Part shown: positions 34,929 to 44,001 of the stretch, piece by piece | Layout: each line of letters begins with the position of its first letter | Position numbering within the stretch: the first letter of the stretch is position 1 | Assembly: GCF_026241515.1 (NCBI RefSeq) | Contig: NZ_JAPHPW010000002.1 | Span: forward strand, 248,001-312,000 | DNA length: 64,000 bases | Source: Vibrio sp. 14G-20 | Lineage (GTDB): Bacteria > Pseudomonadota > Gammaproteobacteria > Enterobacterales > Vibrionaceae | Direction of reading: 5' to 3' | Program-made: the position numbers and the translations under genes | The notes under the pieces: generated by a model | Told to the model about the DNA's origin: nothing | The model's input: only the letters and a program-made list of their open reading frames with translations | Databases searched by the model: none

Positions 34929-35015
34929 TGGTGCCCCGGGCCGGACTTGAACCGGCACAACGCGAACGTCGAGGGATTTTAAATCCCTTGTGTCTACCAA
35001 TTCCACCACCAGGGC
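34929..35015 (-). tRNA. tRNA-Leu (TAA), copy 1
   Basis: 87 nt with encoded CCA. Anticodon stem AGGGA/TCCCT encloses TTTAAAA (TAA). The long variable arm has stem CGACG-TTCG-CGTTG, as expected for a class II leucine tRNA. Confidence 0.97.
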
Positions 35016-35095
35016 ACGCAATTCTTTATTGCGATGCCGATTACTGAAAAGTAAAACACCATCTTAATGTCGAAATGAATCAACATTACAAAATT

Positions 35096-35171
35096 TGGAG
35101 CGATACATCGGGTTCGAACCGATGACCTCAACCTTGGCAAGGTTGCGCTCTACCAACTGAGCTAGTATCGC
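35096..35171 (-). tRNA. tRNA-Gly (GCC), copy 1
   Basis: 76 nt with encoded CCA. Acceptor GCGATAC, D-arm AGCTCAGTTGGTAGAGC, anticodon loop centred on GCC (CTTGCCAAG), T-loop GGTTCGAACCC. Confidence 0.97.
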
Positions 35172-35208
35172 AATTTCATTCATCAACTTTCTAAAATGAA
35201 AGAGAGAA

Positions 35209-35282
35209 TGGAGGCGCCTCCCGGAGTCGAACCGAGGTCCACGGATTTGCAATCCGCTGCATAGCCACTCTGCCAAGGCGCC
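35209..35282 (-). tRNA. tRNA-Cys (GCA), copy 2
   Basis: 74 nt, identical to copy 1, with encoded CCA. Confidence 0.97.
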
Positions 35283-35348
35283 TTTAATAGTGATTTAAGA
35301 GAACAACTCTTTGTTCATCACTCTACTCAGAAGTAGAAGCAAGATAGA

Positions 35349-35435
35349 TGGTGCCCCGGGCCGGACTTGAACCGGCACAGCGCGAACGCCGAGGGATTTT
35401 AAATCCCTTGTGTCTACCAATTCCACCACCAGGGC
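35349..35435 (-). tRNA. tRNA-Leu (TAA), copy 2, with compensatory change in the variable arm
   Basis: 87 nt with encoded CCA. It differs from copies 1 and 3 at two positions (35380 and 35389). These replace an A-U pair by a G-C pair in the variable-arm stem, which becomes CGGCG-TTCG-CGCTG. It is the first tRNA of the left sub-array. Confidence 0.97.
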
Positions 35436-35511
35436 AACGCAATCTTGCGATGCTGATTACTGAAAAGTAAAACACCATCTCTCAGCGACCTAAGCCGTGA
35501 GAACGAGGTGT

Positions 35512-35539
35512 ACTTTAACGGATGGATAAAATTCGTCAA
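35512..35539 (-). promoter_or_regulatory. Promoter of the left tRNA sub-array
   Basis: Read on the minus strand: TTGACG, 16-bp spacer, TAAAGT. It is the same layout as the promoter at 37195-37222 and lies about 75 bp upstream of tRNA-Leu copy 2. The leader between them contains a relic of the Leu-Gly spacer (ATTACTGAAAAGTAAAACAC). The rest of 35540-35783 shows nothing recognised apart from the region upstream of the lipase gene. Confidence 0.75.
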
Positions 35540-35783
35540 CCATAAATTTTATCTTTTAATTCAAGTGATTAATTATCACTCTCCAAAGAATAAATTTAGT
35601 GCAGCTTGTACGGTTCTTATACGTTGTTCTCTAGTTTTATAACGCTATTTACTAACTAGGATTAACTTAGGCGACAGCAGCCTATTTCGATTTTTCTCTA
35701 ACGAATCAAGTAAATGGTGTTTTCATGTGCTTTTCACATTCAACGACTAGAGTTTTAAGTAACTCTTATTAAGAAGCAAACAT

Positions 35784-36572
35784 GTGAAACCACTAAAACG
35801 ATACCAATATGAACGCTACGCCGTTCTTTGTAACCTCGCCTACCCTAGAGTTTTTAAGCAAACTCGCTATGGTTTCGATCCTAATGGACAGCGCATCATA
35901 AAGAACCAGTTTGGTAAAACCATGATTCGAGTGCTTTGGAGCAGCGACAAAGACGAAGTGGTTGTGGTTATTAAAGGGTCACACAGTGTGTCAGACTGGC
36001 TACTTAACTTCGCCCTATGGACAAGAAGCTGCAAAAGGATTGGACTCAATTACCAAGTACATGCTGGCTTCTATCATCTGATGTTTCAGGAAAGCCAACC
36101 AAATCGTAATGAAGATAAGCTTGGCTTAACGGTAATTGAACGGTTGGAAGCGACGCTCATCCCGCTTTTGGAACAAGGAAAAAGAATCTCGATTACCGGT
36201 CACTCTTCCGGCGGCGCGATTGGTTGTGTTTTTGCCGACTACTTTGACCAGAAATACCCAGGCTGCATTAAGCGAATCGTGACCTTTGGGCAACCTGCGA
36301 TCGGTGATTGGAGTTTTCGAAAGCACTATCGCTTAAGTAAGAAGACTTACCGAATCTGCTGTGATATCGACATCGTGACCTTCATGCCGCCCGTACCTTT
36401 ACTGTATTGGCATGTAGGAAAGGTACTTTGGCTCTACAACGGCAGAATCTATGAAAACACTCCAACGTTTATTCGCCTTGGACGTTCTATTTTTAGTTGG
36501 TTAATAAGACCTTTCTCTTATCACTTGATGAGCAAATATATCCGCAATAAGGATTTCTTTGATAAACATTGA
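35784..36572 (+). CDS. Lipase family (class 3, alpha/beta hydrolase) protein
   Basis: A 262-residue protein with the Lipase_3 fold. VVVVIKGSHSVSDWLLNFA is the oxyanion-side strand, SITGHSSGGAIG carries the nucleophilic serine, CDIDIVTFMP holds a probable catalytic aspartate, and YHLMSKY near the end a candidate histidine. No signal peptide is visible. Translation most likely begins at GTG 35784 (an ATG two bases earlier runs into a stop), with AAGAAG upstream. It sits on the opposite strand inside the tRNA array, splitting it in two. The natural substrate is unknown. Confidence 0.85.
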   Translation: MKPLKRYQYERYAVLCNLAYPRVFKQTRYGFDPNGQRIIKNQFGKTMIRVLWSSDKDEVVVVIKGSHSVSDWLLNFALWTRSCKRIGLNYQVHAGFYHLMFQESQPNRNEDKLGLTVIERLEATLIPLLEQGKRISITGHSSGGAIGCVFADYFDQKYPGCIKRIVTFGQPAIGDWSFRKHYRLSKKTYRICCDIDIVTFMPPVPLLYWHVGKVLWLYNGRIYENTPTFIRLGRSIFSWLIRPFSYHLMSKYIRNKDFFDKH

Positions 36573-36610
36573 AATGTGCACTTAAGAGGTTTTTGGGAAA
36601 GCCAGAAACG

Positions 36611-36640
36611 AAAAAAACAGCCGCGAGGACTGGTTTTTTC
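36611..36640. terminator. Bidirectional terminator between lipase gene and right tRNA sub-array
   Basis: AAAACAGCC and GGACTGGTTTT form an imperfect hairpin with a GCGA loop and long A/T tails on both sides. It ends both the lipase transcript (+) and the right tRNA transcript (-). Confidence 0.75.
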
Positions 36641-36647
36641 TAAATGA

Positions 36648-36721
36648 TGGAGGCGCCTCCCGGAGTCGAACCGAGGTCCACGGATTTGCAATCCGCTGCA
36701 TAGCCACTCTGCCAAGGCGCC
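36648..36721 (-). tRNA. tRNA-Cys (GCA), copy 3
   Basis: 74 nt, identical to copy 1, encoded CCA. It is the last tRNA of the right sub-array, directly before the terminator. Confidence 0.97.
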
Positions 36722-36785
36722 TTCAATAGTGTTTTAAGAGAACAACTCTTTTGAATGCTACCTACAGAAGTAACAACCAAATAGA

Positions 36786-36872
36786 TGGTGCCCCGGGCCG
36801 GACTTGAACCGGCACAACGCGAACGTCGAGGGATTTTAAATCCCTTGTGTCTACCAATTCCACCACCAGGGC
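36786..36872 (-). tRNA. tRNA-Leu (TAA), copy 3
   Basis: 87 nt, identical to copy 1 including the A-U pair in the variable arm; encoded CCA. Confidence 0.97.
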
Positions 36873-36952
36873 ACGCAATTCTTTATTGCGATGCCGATTA
36901 CTGAAAAGTAAAACACCATCTTCATGTCGAAATAAATCAACATTACAAAATT

Positions 36953-37028
36953 TGGAGCGATACATCGGGTTCGAACCGATGACCTCAACCTTGGCAAGGT
37001 TGCGCTCTACCAACTGAGCTAGTATCGC
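36953..37028 (-). tRNA. tRNA-Gly (GCC), copy 2
   Basis: 76 nt, identical to copy 1; encoded CCA. Confidence 0.97.
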
Positions 37029-37063
37029 ATTTCATTATTCAACTCTAGAAATTAGAGAGATAA

Positions 37064-37137
37064 TGGAGGCGCCTCCCGGAGTCGAACCGAGGTCCACGGA
37101 TTTGCAATCCGCTGCATAGCCACTCTGCCAAGGCGCC
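37064..37137 (-). tRNA. tRNA-Cys (GCA), copy 4
   Basis: 74 nt, identical to the other Cys copies. It is the first gene of the right sub-array transcript. Confidence 0.97.
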
Positions 37138-37194
37138 TTTTTAATTCAACACTTTAGGGACTAAAGTAAGCCGCACCGCTGTGTTCGGGTGCCT

Positions 37195-37222
37195 ACTTTA
37201 CGGATTGAGAGGAGATAGTCAA
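37195..37222 (-). promoter_or_regulatory. Promoter of the right tRNA sub-array
   Basis: On the minus strand TTGACT, 16-bp spacer, TAAAGT. It is about 58 bp upstream of tRNA-Cys copy 4. Confidence 0.78.
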
Positions 37223-37336
37223 ACAAAAAAGTGAATTTAAATTCCGTTTGCTGACATTTAAATCAAATTGCTGCATGTTCGCTCTCTTCAATCAAAAAAC
37301 ACACAGCAAAATCGAGTTATATAAGATGTTCTAGCG

Positions 37337-38782
37337 TTACCACTTCTTCATGAAACGACCAACTAAGCTTGGGTGATATGCCCAACAATGGTCAAACATG
37401 GTCATGAGTTGAGGGTTACCGTACTTAGATAAGCTCACTGCATGGAAACGGTTTTTGTGTTCTTTCAGCTTTTCGACTTGAGCGATCATCTCGTCTGACT
37501 GCTTAGGCGCAATAAAATCAGAAAGCACAATCAAATCTGCGTTTTTGTACTTATCACCCGTCATCAAATCAATCGACTTCATCAGCACAGGTTCTAAATC
37601 CGTACCACCGTGGAATGAGTAACTTAAGAAATCACTTGCCTCACGCAGGCCATCTTGTCGTGTTAGCTCATAGGTGATCTGCTCAGAAGAGAACAGAATC
37701 ACGTAGCAGTCTCGTTCTTCCGCAAGAGCGATTTGCATCAAAGCATAAGCCATTGCTTTGGCAGATTGCTCTGGGAAGCCACTCATCGAGCCAGACGCGT
37801 CCACACAAACGATAAATGGGCCTTTTTCGATATCAACTTTCTTGCTATCCGGTTTTTGCGCTTTAACTTTGCGTAACGTACGAGATTTACCTTGCGAGCG
37901 ATAGCTTAGTAAGCGCTTGTCAGCCAAATGCTTGTAGAAGATAACTTCGAGTTCAGGATAAGCTAGGAACATGGTCTCGTTTGGAAGCATCTTATTAAGG
38001 TCATCACTCTCGTGAATCCCGACAATGTCATCAACCGCTTCATCGCTTTTCTCTTCCACCATCTGCAGTTCTTCTACAGGGGCTTTGTGTAGCGAAAGAT
38101 CATCTTCCTCACCAGCCATACGGCCAAGTTTTTCGGCGATCTCTTGTAGGCCTTTATGCTTATTTAAGAATTCAGCATGACGCTTCATTACGGTTAAGTC
38201 AGTTTTACTTAACTTAGCCGATGCCATGTCCCACAAGCGCCCTACACTGCCTTCATCACCAGATTCGGTCACTTTATCCATGTTTTTCATGGTTTCCATG
38301 CGCTGGTATAGGTCGGCTAAGACTTTCTCTTTGCTGGTTTCAAGTTCAGTAACTTGCGCTTGCTTGATCGCGTCGGACAGTGATTGATACCACTGGTCGC
38401 AGAAATAGTGCGGGAACATCGCATTGTAAACGCCCTTGTTGTGTTCCATCAGACGTCTTGCTTGAAGGTAAAACGCTGAGTGCCACTCCAATTTTTTGAT
38501 GACACTGTCAATCTCATCAAAAAACTGGGGCTCATCCCAGTGAATGACTTCTTGGTAAAGTGCGATTTCTTCTTGGAATCGGTCCGTTTCACACACCTTG
38601 GTGACGCGTTTTTTCACTTTACCGCGCCATTTTACCAAGTGGTTTTTTACTGACGTTTTCACGCCTTTATTCTCAGCCGCCATCATGACCTGAGAACGAG
38701 CGATGAGATCATTCATCGCTGTATCTATGATGCCTGAGTCAGCAACCATTAAAGCAAGGTTTAAGCCGTCTGCTCCTAACAT
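37337..38782 (-). CDS. viaA: ViaA, von Willebrand factor A protein partner of RavA
   Basis: A 481-residue cytoplasmic protein. The C-terminal VWA domain carries the MIDAS motif DASGSMSG (FIVCVDASGSMSGFPEQSAK) and a downstream FHGGTDLEP threonine. The N-terminal part is largely helical. ViaA stimulates the ATPase RavA; in E. coli the pair is linked to Fe-S proteins, respiratory complexes and aminoglycoside sensitivity. The gene lies 12 bases after ravA, the normal order. Length is as in the family. Confidence 0.92.
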   Translation of the reverse strand: MLGADGLNLALMVADSGIIDTAMNDLIARSQVMMAAENKGVKTSVKNHLVKWRGKVKKRVTKVCETDRFQEEIALYQEVIHWDEPQFFDEIDSVIKKLEWHSAFYLQARRLMEHNKGVYNAMFPHYFCDQWYQSLSDAIKQAQVTELETSKEKVLADLYQRMETMKNMDKVTESGDEGSVGRLWDMASAKLSKTDLTVMKRHAEFLNKHKGLQEIAEKLGRMAGEEDDLSLHKAPVEELQMVEEKSDEAVDDIVGIHESDDLNKMLPNETMFLAYPELEVIFYKHLADKRLLSYRSQGKSRTLRKVKAQKPDSKKVDIEKGPFIVCVDASGSMSGFPEQSAKAMAYALMQIALAEERDCYVILFSSEQITYELTRQDGLREASDFLSYSFHGGTDLEPVLMKSIDLMTGDKYKNADLIVLSDFIAPKQSDEMIAQVEKLKEHKNRFHAVSLSKYGNPQLMTMFDHCWAYHPSLVGRFMKKW

Positions 38783-38794
38783 ACTTGTCTCCCC

Positions 38795-40450
38795 TTACTC
38801 GAAGTACTGACTCATAAACTTAATGCGCTGTGCGATCTTGCTGCTCTTCACCTTTGTGGTTTCCAAGTCTTGTGTAACCGCTTGTAAGCTTGATTCCATC
38901 GCTTTAGGGAGCTCTGGGTCGATGTAGTTATGTGGCAACGCATCATGGAATTCAGTACGAACTCGTTTCAACTTGAACTCGGCCTCTGTGAGCTGCTCTA
39001 ACGCTCTCTCTGCGCCAGTTAGCCACTTGTTGTAAAGCTCTTGGTCCAAACCGTCGGTTGTCACGACACTGACTAATACCGAGCGATTAGCGATGTCTTT
39101 AATAACCAACTGGTTTGATGCATCAAGATCCAGTTTCAAGCGGCACAGATTTTTGTTTTCGTTTACGTAACCGTAGATGTCTCCATGACCTTCTTTAAGC
39201 ACACGGTCAAAATCGTCTTTGGCTACGTACACCCATCGGCTATCGCCTTTCTCGGATTCAGACACTGACATGTTGCTTTGTAGCAGAACCAGTTTTACTA
39301 AGTTGTACGCGCTACCCACGCTGTACATCTTCGCGTTCTTGATATCGTTTTGGTAAACGTCTTTACGTAGCAAGCCACTGGTAGACTCCATCGACAAAGA
39401 CACAGACAGCGTCGATTCAACGTCGTCCTGAATTTCTTCAAGCTCTTCACGAGACATTTCGATTTGCGCTTTTGATTCTTGCTGATCGAACGCACGATTC
39501 AATGCAAAGTCTTTAACCACGCTACGAACCACATCACGTGATTCAGGGCTGTGCCATAAACAGTCTTGTAGCAGCATGATATCTAGCGGGTTTACGCTGT
39601 CTCGACCGCTAAAGAAAGCACTCGCCTTTAATAACTTAACGGCTTTCTTCCAACGTCTATCTGATACGTACAAATCAGACTCAGATGCTGAACCTTGCTT
39701 CTTAACTGTTTCCTCAAGCATGGTTTTCAGTTCATACAACTTGTTAAACGAGTTATCGGTCAGTTCTAGCTTGTCGAGCTCTTTCTGCCATTGGTGATAT
39801 TCAATGTCAGTGATCGCCAAACCTTTTGGAATCACGGCCTCTTGAGATGTGCCAGTCGTCAGCATCGATTTGAAGTTTTGTTTGTTTTGAATACGGTTTA
39901 CAAACACGCGAACCAACATACGGTCATAAAGCGCTTCTAGGCCGCTGTCTTCGTCTGGAAGTTCATTAGATGCAGAAACCAACAAGCGCATCGGTACACG
40001 CTCAATGTCGCTGCCGTTCTTAAAGGTTTTTTCGTTCACGACAGTAAGCAGTGTGTTTAGGATTGCAGGACCTGCTTTCCAGATCTCATCAAGGAACACA
40101 ACTTGTGCTGTTGGTAGGTAGCCTTCGGTCAGTCTTACATAGCGACCGTTGTCTTTTAATTCTTGGATGCTTAACGGGCCAAACACTTCCTCTGGCGTAG
40201 AGAAACGTGTCATCAGATATTCGAAATAGCTGCTGTTGTCAAAAGCTTGGATTAGGCGCTTAGCGATAAGACTTTTTGCGATGCCCGGAGGACCTAATAA
40301 GAATACACTTTCGCCGGCGAGAGCTGCCAGTAAACAGAGCTTAATCGTGTCTTCTCTTTCATAGACACCATCGGATAGAGCATGCGCTAATTTATTGATT
40401 CTTTCAGAGAGTAGCGCTTTGTCAGCATGTGAGGAAATAGAAGGGTTCAT
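38795..40450 (-). CDS. ravA: RavA, MoxR-type AAA+ ATPase
   Basis: A 551-residue AAA+ ATPase. Walker A is [12 protein letters not shown] near residue 54, Walker B is [11 protein letters not shown], and sensor 1 lies in [14 protein letters not shown]. The C-terminal ~200 residues are the RavA-specific triple-helical and LARA-like region. It works with ViaA as a chaperone-like complex. It starts the operon; about 270 bp separate it from the divergent Nudix gene. Confidence 0.93.
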   Translation of the reverse strand: MNPSISSHADKALLSERINKLAHALSDGVYEREDTIKLCLLAALAGESVFLLGPPGIAKSLIAKRLIQAFDNSSYFEYLMTRFSTPEEVFGPLSIQELKDNGRYVRLTEGYLPTAQVVFLDEIWKAGPAILNTLLTVVNEKTFKNGSDIERVPMRLLVSASNELPDEDSGLEALYDRMLVRVFVNRIQNKQNFKSMLTTGTSQEAVIPKGLAITDIEYHQWQKELDKLELTDNSFNKLYELKTMLEETVKKQGSASESDLYVSDRRWKKAVKLLKASAFFSGRDSVNPLDIMLLQDCLWHSPESRDVVRSVVKDFALNRAFDQQESKAQIEMSREELEEIQDDVESTLSVSLSMESTSGLLRKDVYQNDIKNAKMYSVGSAYNLVKLVLLQSNMSVSESEKGDSRWVYVAKDDFDRVLKEGHGDIYGYVNENKNLCRLKLDLDASNQLVIKDIANRSVLVSVVTTDGLDQELYNKWLTGAERALEQLTEAEFKLKRVRTEFHDALPHNYIDPELPKAMESSLQAVTQDLETTKVKSSKIAQRIKFMSQYFE

Positions 40451-40668
40451 GCGTTACTCCGAAAATCTTTTAACTGTTGAGAGTGTAGATATGTTTTTAT
40501 ACATTTGTTAGCACTTTGTTACAAGTGTATTTTATTATTGAGTTGCATTTATATCAGATGGTTAGGGTCGTAATTTTCATGTAATCATAGATTCCAAATA
40601 TGAGAGTAACATCACGAACAGCGTAAACCGAAATCTAAAACTAAACCCAATTTTTCTTTTATTTTCGA

Positions 40669-40687
40669 CACCATAGACGTTATGGTG
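40669..40687. promoter_or_regulatory. Inverted repeat upstream of the Nudix gene
   Basis: CACCATA (40669-40675) and TATGGTG (40681-40687) flank GACGT. It lies 50 bp before the Nudix start and could be an operator for a dimeric repressor. No assignment is possible from sequence alone. Confidence 0.4.
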
Positions 40688-40737
40688 GTGCACGTCTTCA
40701 GTTATCGACAAATTGGCAAGGAATGTGGCCAGACTGC

Positions 40738-41253
40738 ATGAGTAAAGTTATCCATCAATGGAAAAGTATTTCTCTTATAGAAGAGAACGTGACGCTCCCT
40801 ACGAACGTCGTGGTAAAACATACAACAATCAACCACCCTGGCGCGGCCGTTATTCTTCCTATCACTTCGTCTGGAAAGATTATCCTCATTAACCAATTTC
40901 GCCCTTCTCTCAAAAAGTGGCTTCTAGAGTTACCTGCGGGCACCATGGAAATTGATGAGACACCTCTTCAATGCGCGCAGCGCGAATTGGAAGAAGAAAC
41001 AGGTTACAGTGCAACTTCATTTCAAAGCTTAGGGCAAGTTACGCCTTTAGCTGGCTTCTGCGATGAAATACAGCACCTATTCGTTGCAAAAGACCTTAGC
41101 CTCACTACCCGCTTTGAATGTGACGAAGATGAAGTCATAGAAGTGATCGAGCTGAGCTTAGAAGAACTGCACGACAAAATACGACACGATCAAATCACCG
41201 ATACAAAAACTATCGCTTGTTTAAGTAAAGCCCAACTCTGCGGCTACCTATAA
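40738..41253 (+). CDS. Nudix hydrolase, ADP-ribose pyrophosphatase-like
   Basis: About 171 residues from ATG 40738. An in-frame ATG at 40723 directly abuts AAGGA, so it is too close to that ribosome site, although 40738 is rather far from it. The Nudix box follows ELPAGTMEIDE as CAQRELEEETGYSA, giving the REx2EE metal-binding core. These enzymes cleave nucleoside diphosphates linked to another moiety; the sequence style (INQFRPSLKKWLLELPAGT) points to ADP-ribose or related sugars. It is followed 17 bases later by the threonine aldolase gene, probably one operon. Confidence 0.87.
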   Translation: MSKVIHQWKSISLIEENVTLPTNVVVKHTTINHPGAAVILPITSSGKIILINQFRPSLKKWLLELPAGTMEIDETPLQCAQRELEEETGYSATSFQSLGQVTPLAGFCDEIQHLFVAKDLSLTTRFECDEDEVIEVIELSLEELHDKIRHDQITDTKTIACLSKAQLCGYL

Positions 41254-41270
41254 TACTCTAGGAGAGAAAC

Positions 41271-42275
41271 ATGGACTTTCGTTCTGATACCGTAACTAAA
41301 CCCTCACAAGCAATGCGCGATGTAATGGCAAACGCAGAAGTCGGTGATGATGTATATGGTGACGACCCAACAGTAAACGAACTTGAGCAGTGGGCAGCCA
41401 ACGAAACAGGCTTTGAAGCCGCAATGTTCACCTCTTCAGGTACGCAAGCCAACCTTCTCGGCTTGATGGCACATTGTGAGCGTGGAGACGAATACCTTTG
41501 TGGCCAACAAGCGCACAACTACAAATACGAAGCTGGCGGCGCTGCGGTACTGGGCTCGATTCAACCTCAACCAATCGAAAACAACCCAGATGGCACTTTA
41601 GATTTCAAAAAGCTTGCTGCTGCTATTAAGCCAGATGACAGCCACTTCGCCCGCACTAAGCTTTTGAGCCTAGAAAACACGATTAATGGTAAAGTACTTC
41701 CAATGTCTTACCTAGCGGAAGCGCGTGAGTTCGTAAACCAACATGGTTTGCAGATGCACTTAGACGGCGCACGCGTATACAACGCGGCAGTCGCGTTAGA
41801 CGTTCACGTTAAAGAGATCGCACAACACTTCGATTCGATGACGATTTGTTTATCGAAAGGTTTAGGTGCTCCAGTCGGCTCTCTGCTACTTGGTAATAAA
41901 GAGTACATCGCTAAAGCACGTCGACTACGTAAAATGGTCGGTGGCGGCATGCGTCAAGCAGGCATCCTTGCGGCTGCAGGTAAAATGGCGCTGACTGAAA
42001 ACGTTACTCAACTTAAAGCTGACCACGAGAACGCGAAAAACCTAGCGATTGGTCTAAGCAAGCTTGACGGCTTCTCGGTTAACCCTGATCTCATTCAAAC
42101 GAACATCATGTTCGCTAAGTTAGATGGTTCTGTTGATATCAATCGCATCGCACGAGAGTTAGGTGAAAAAGGCATTACTATGTCGCCAGGTAACCCTGTG
42201 CGCTTTGTTACTCACCGTGACATTAGTTCTGAAGACATTTCTCGATTCCTAACGGAATTGGAAAAAGCGCTGTAA
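41271..42275 (+). CDS. ltaE: Low-specificity L-threonine aldolase
   Basis: A 334-residue PLP enzyme cleaving L-threonine (and allo-threonine) to glycine and acetaldehyde. Family landmarks: MDFRSDTVTKPSQAMRDVM at the start, MFTSSGTQANLLGLMAHC, LHLDGARVYNA-like MHLDGARVYNAA, and the PLP-lysine motif SKGLGAPVGS. GAGAG sits ten bases before the ATG. Length is normal. A strong hairpin follows. Confidence 0.95.
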   Translation: MDFRSDTVTKPSQAMRDVMANAEVGDDVYGDDPTVNELEQWAANETGFEAAMFTSSGTQANLLGLMAHCERGDEYLCGQQAHNYKYEAGGAAVLGSIQPQPIENNPDGTLDFKKLAAAIKPDDSHFARTKLLSLENTINGKVLPMSYLAEAREFVNQHGLQMHLDGARVYNAAVALDVHVKEIAQHFDSMTICLSKGLGAPVGSLLLGNKEYIAKARRLRKMVGGGMRQAGILAAAGKMALTENVTQLKADHENAKNLAIGLSKLDGFSVNPDLIQTNIMFAKLDGSVDINRIARELGEKGITMSPGNPVRFVTHRDISSEDISRFLTELEKAL

Positions 42276-42313
42276 CTCTCAACAAAATTCTCAGATATCG
42301 CTATTAATACTTG

Positions 42314-42338
42314 AGCTTCCCCTAAGGGGAAGCTTTAT
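42314..42338 (+). terminator. Terminator after ltaE
   Basis: AGCTTCCCC (42314-42322), TAA loop, GGGGAAGCT (42326-42334), then TTAT. The stem is strong but the T-run is short. Confidence 0.7.
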
Positions 42339-42364
42339 ACTCTTGTTTTCACAGGAGTATATAC

Positions 42365-42679
42365 GTGTACAACAAGTCCCTAGCTTTACTCATTGCTACT
42401 CTCTCTTTCACACTTCACGCAGAAGACTTTGGTGATCCAGAACTTGGTAAACTGAAATCCCCGAGCTGTGTTTTTTGTCATAACCCCACCAGCCCTTCGA
42501 CTGATAACTCCTATCCCAAGCTATCTGGCCAAGATCCAATTTATCTCTTTAACGCAATGAAAGCGTATCAAAACGAGGAAAGACAAGGTGACTACGCGGA
42601 TATGATGCGAGCACAACTGAGTAAGCTCAACGATCAAGACTTTAGAGATGTAGCGGCTTTTTACGCTTCACAAAATTAG
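42365..42679 (+). CDS. Small periplasmic c-type cytochrome
   Basis: A 104-residue exported protein starting at GTG 42365 with AGGAG eight bases upstream. A signal peptide (LALLIATLSFTLHA) is followed by one haem c site, CVFCH, and a possible axial methionine in the C-terminal region (DYADMMRAQL). The pattern resembles class I cytochromes c such as c4/c5-type single-domain proteins. It would carry electrons in the periplasm; partners are unknown. Confidence 0.88.
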   Translation: MYNKSLALLIATLSFTLHAEDFGDPELGKLKSPSCVFCHNPTSPSTDNSYPKLSGQDPIYLFNAMKAYQNEERQGDYADMMRAQLSKLNDQDFRDVAAFYASQN

Positions 42680-42846
42680 CGGCTCCCACTTTCATTAAGT
42701 CAATCATCAGCTAAATAAACATCACCAAGTCGCCTATACTTCAAGCAAACTCACTGGGCTCATTGAAGGTCGGGATAGATATACCTTTACACGTATCATC
42801 CAAGCCTTACAATGTGCAGCAAATATATTTATCAAGGTTTATCTCT

Positions 42847-43782
42847 ATGTCTATTCAATGGTTTCCGGGTCACATGCATAAAGCCCGCAAAGAAATCGAA
42901 GAAGTTATCCCACAAGTTGATGTGATCATCGAAGTACTGGACGCTCGTATCCCGTTCAGTAGTGAAAACCCAATGATCTCTTCACTGCGCGGCGATAAGC
43001 CTTGTGTAAAAGTGTTGAACAAGCGTGACCTTGCGGATCCTGAACTGACTCAACGTTGGATTGAGCACTTCGAGAAAGAGCAAGGCGTTAAAGCGATTGC
43101 GATTACGACTAGCGTAAAAGAAGAAGTTAACCACGTTATGGAGCTAGTACGTAAACTGGCACCGCACCGTGAACAGATGGGCAAGAACATTCGTACAATG
43201 ATCATGGGCATCCCGAACGTGGGTAAATCGACCATCATCAACTGCTTGGCTGGACGTACGATTGCGGTTACTGGTAACCAACCTGCGGTAACTCGTCGTC
43301 AACAACGTATCAACCTGCAGAATGGCGTGATCCTTTCTGATACACCTGGAATCCTTTGGCCTAAAGTAGAAAACCCACACAGTGGCTTCCGCTTGGCTGC
43401 AACAGGTGCTGTAAAAGATACAGCAATGGAATACGATGAAGTGGCATTCTACACAGTAGAATACCTAGCAAAGCAGTACCCTAACCTTTTGCAAGAACGT
43501 TACCAAATTGAAGAGCTGCCAGAGTCTGACATCGAACTAATGGAAGCGATTGGTCGTAAGCGTGGTGCACTTCGTGCCGGTGGTCATATCGACATTCACA
43601 AATGTTCTGAAATACTACTTCACGAATTGCGTAACGGCACTTTAGGTAAGGTAACGCTAGAGCTACCAGAAATGATCACACAAGAGCTGATCGAAGTTGA
43701 AGAAGCGGCTGCGCTGAAAGCCGAACAACAGATTAAGAAAAAAGAAGAGCGTCGTAAACGTTACTTGAAGAACAAGCGTTAA
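42847..43782 (+). CDS. ylqF: Ribosome biogenesis GTPase YlqF/RbgA
   Basis: About 311 residues from ATG 42847 (MSIQWFPGHMHKARKEIEEV), the canonical start of this family; the frame is open further upstream but that part is not conserved-looking. It is a circularly permuted GTPase with motifs in the order G4 NKRD, G1 GIPNVGKST, G3 DTPGI. The protein helps late 50S ribosomal assembly. The C-terminus is very basic (KKKEERRKRYLKNKR), fitting RNA binding. AAGG lies nine bases upstream. Confidence 0.92.
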   Translation: MSIQWFPGHMHKARKEIEEVIPQVDVIIEVLDARIPFSSENPMISSLRGDKPCVKVLNKRDLADPELTQRWIEHFEKEQGVKAIAITTSVKEEVNHVMELVRKLAPHREQMGKNIRTMIMGIPNVGKSTIINCLAGRTIAVTGNQPAVTRRQQRINLQNGVILSDTPGILWPKVENPHSGFRLAATGAVKDTAMEYDEVAFYTVEYLAKQYPNLLQERYQIEELPESDIELMEAIGRKRGALRAGGHIDIHKCSEILLHELRNGTLGKVTLELPEMITQELIEVEEAAALKAEQQIKKKEERRKRYLKNKR

Positions 43783-43843
43783 TCGCGATTAGTTTTTATA
43801 ATCTGCTTTAGTTTCTGTTTACCACTCTTACACCTGCCTCTAG

Positions 43844-43878
43844 ATATTCACGTTCTATCGATAATAGAGCGTGAATAT
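43844..43878. repeat. Long inverted repeat without a T-tract
   Basis: ATATTCACGTTCTAT (43844-43858) pairs with ATAGAGCGTGAATAT (43864-43878) over 15 bases with one T-G position and a 5-base centre. It follows ylqF but lacks a T-run, so it may be a processing or stabilising element, a weak terminator, or an operator for the next gene. Confidence 0.6.
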
Positions 43879-44001
43879 TGCCTGCTACCGTTTGTTGATC
43901 TAGCTAACATACTGACAAATCTATAGAAACGGTCGTTTACAATCCCAAACACTGTGACATACTACGCAAATTATTGTGTATCAATCTCGGCTAATTTCTC
44001 A

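Larger units (their letters stand above)
34791..35171 (-). repeat. Cys-Leu-Gly tRNA block, copy A of a 381-bp duplication
   Basis: This 381-bp block has the same length, gene order and nearly the same sequence as 36648-37028. The tRNA parts are identical. The Leu-Gly spacer differs at only two positions and the Cys-Leu spacer at several. Confidence 0.88.
36648..37028 (-). repeat. Cys-Leu-Gly tRNA block, copy B of a 381-bp duplication
   Basis: Second copy of the block at 34791-35171, same length and order, with matching spacers. Copies A and B are separated by Cys2-Leu2 and the lipase gene. Confidence 0.88.

Noticed and set aside
34791..37137. Repeated near-identical sequences suggesting an IS or CRISPR-like array
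   Set aside because: All repeats are explained by complete tRNA genes with encoded CCA ends and their conserved spacers.
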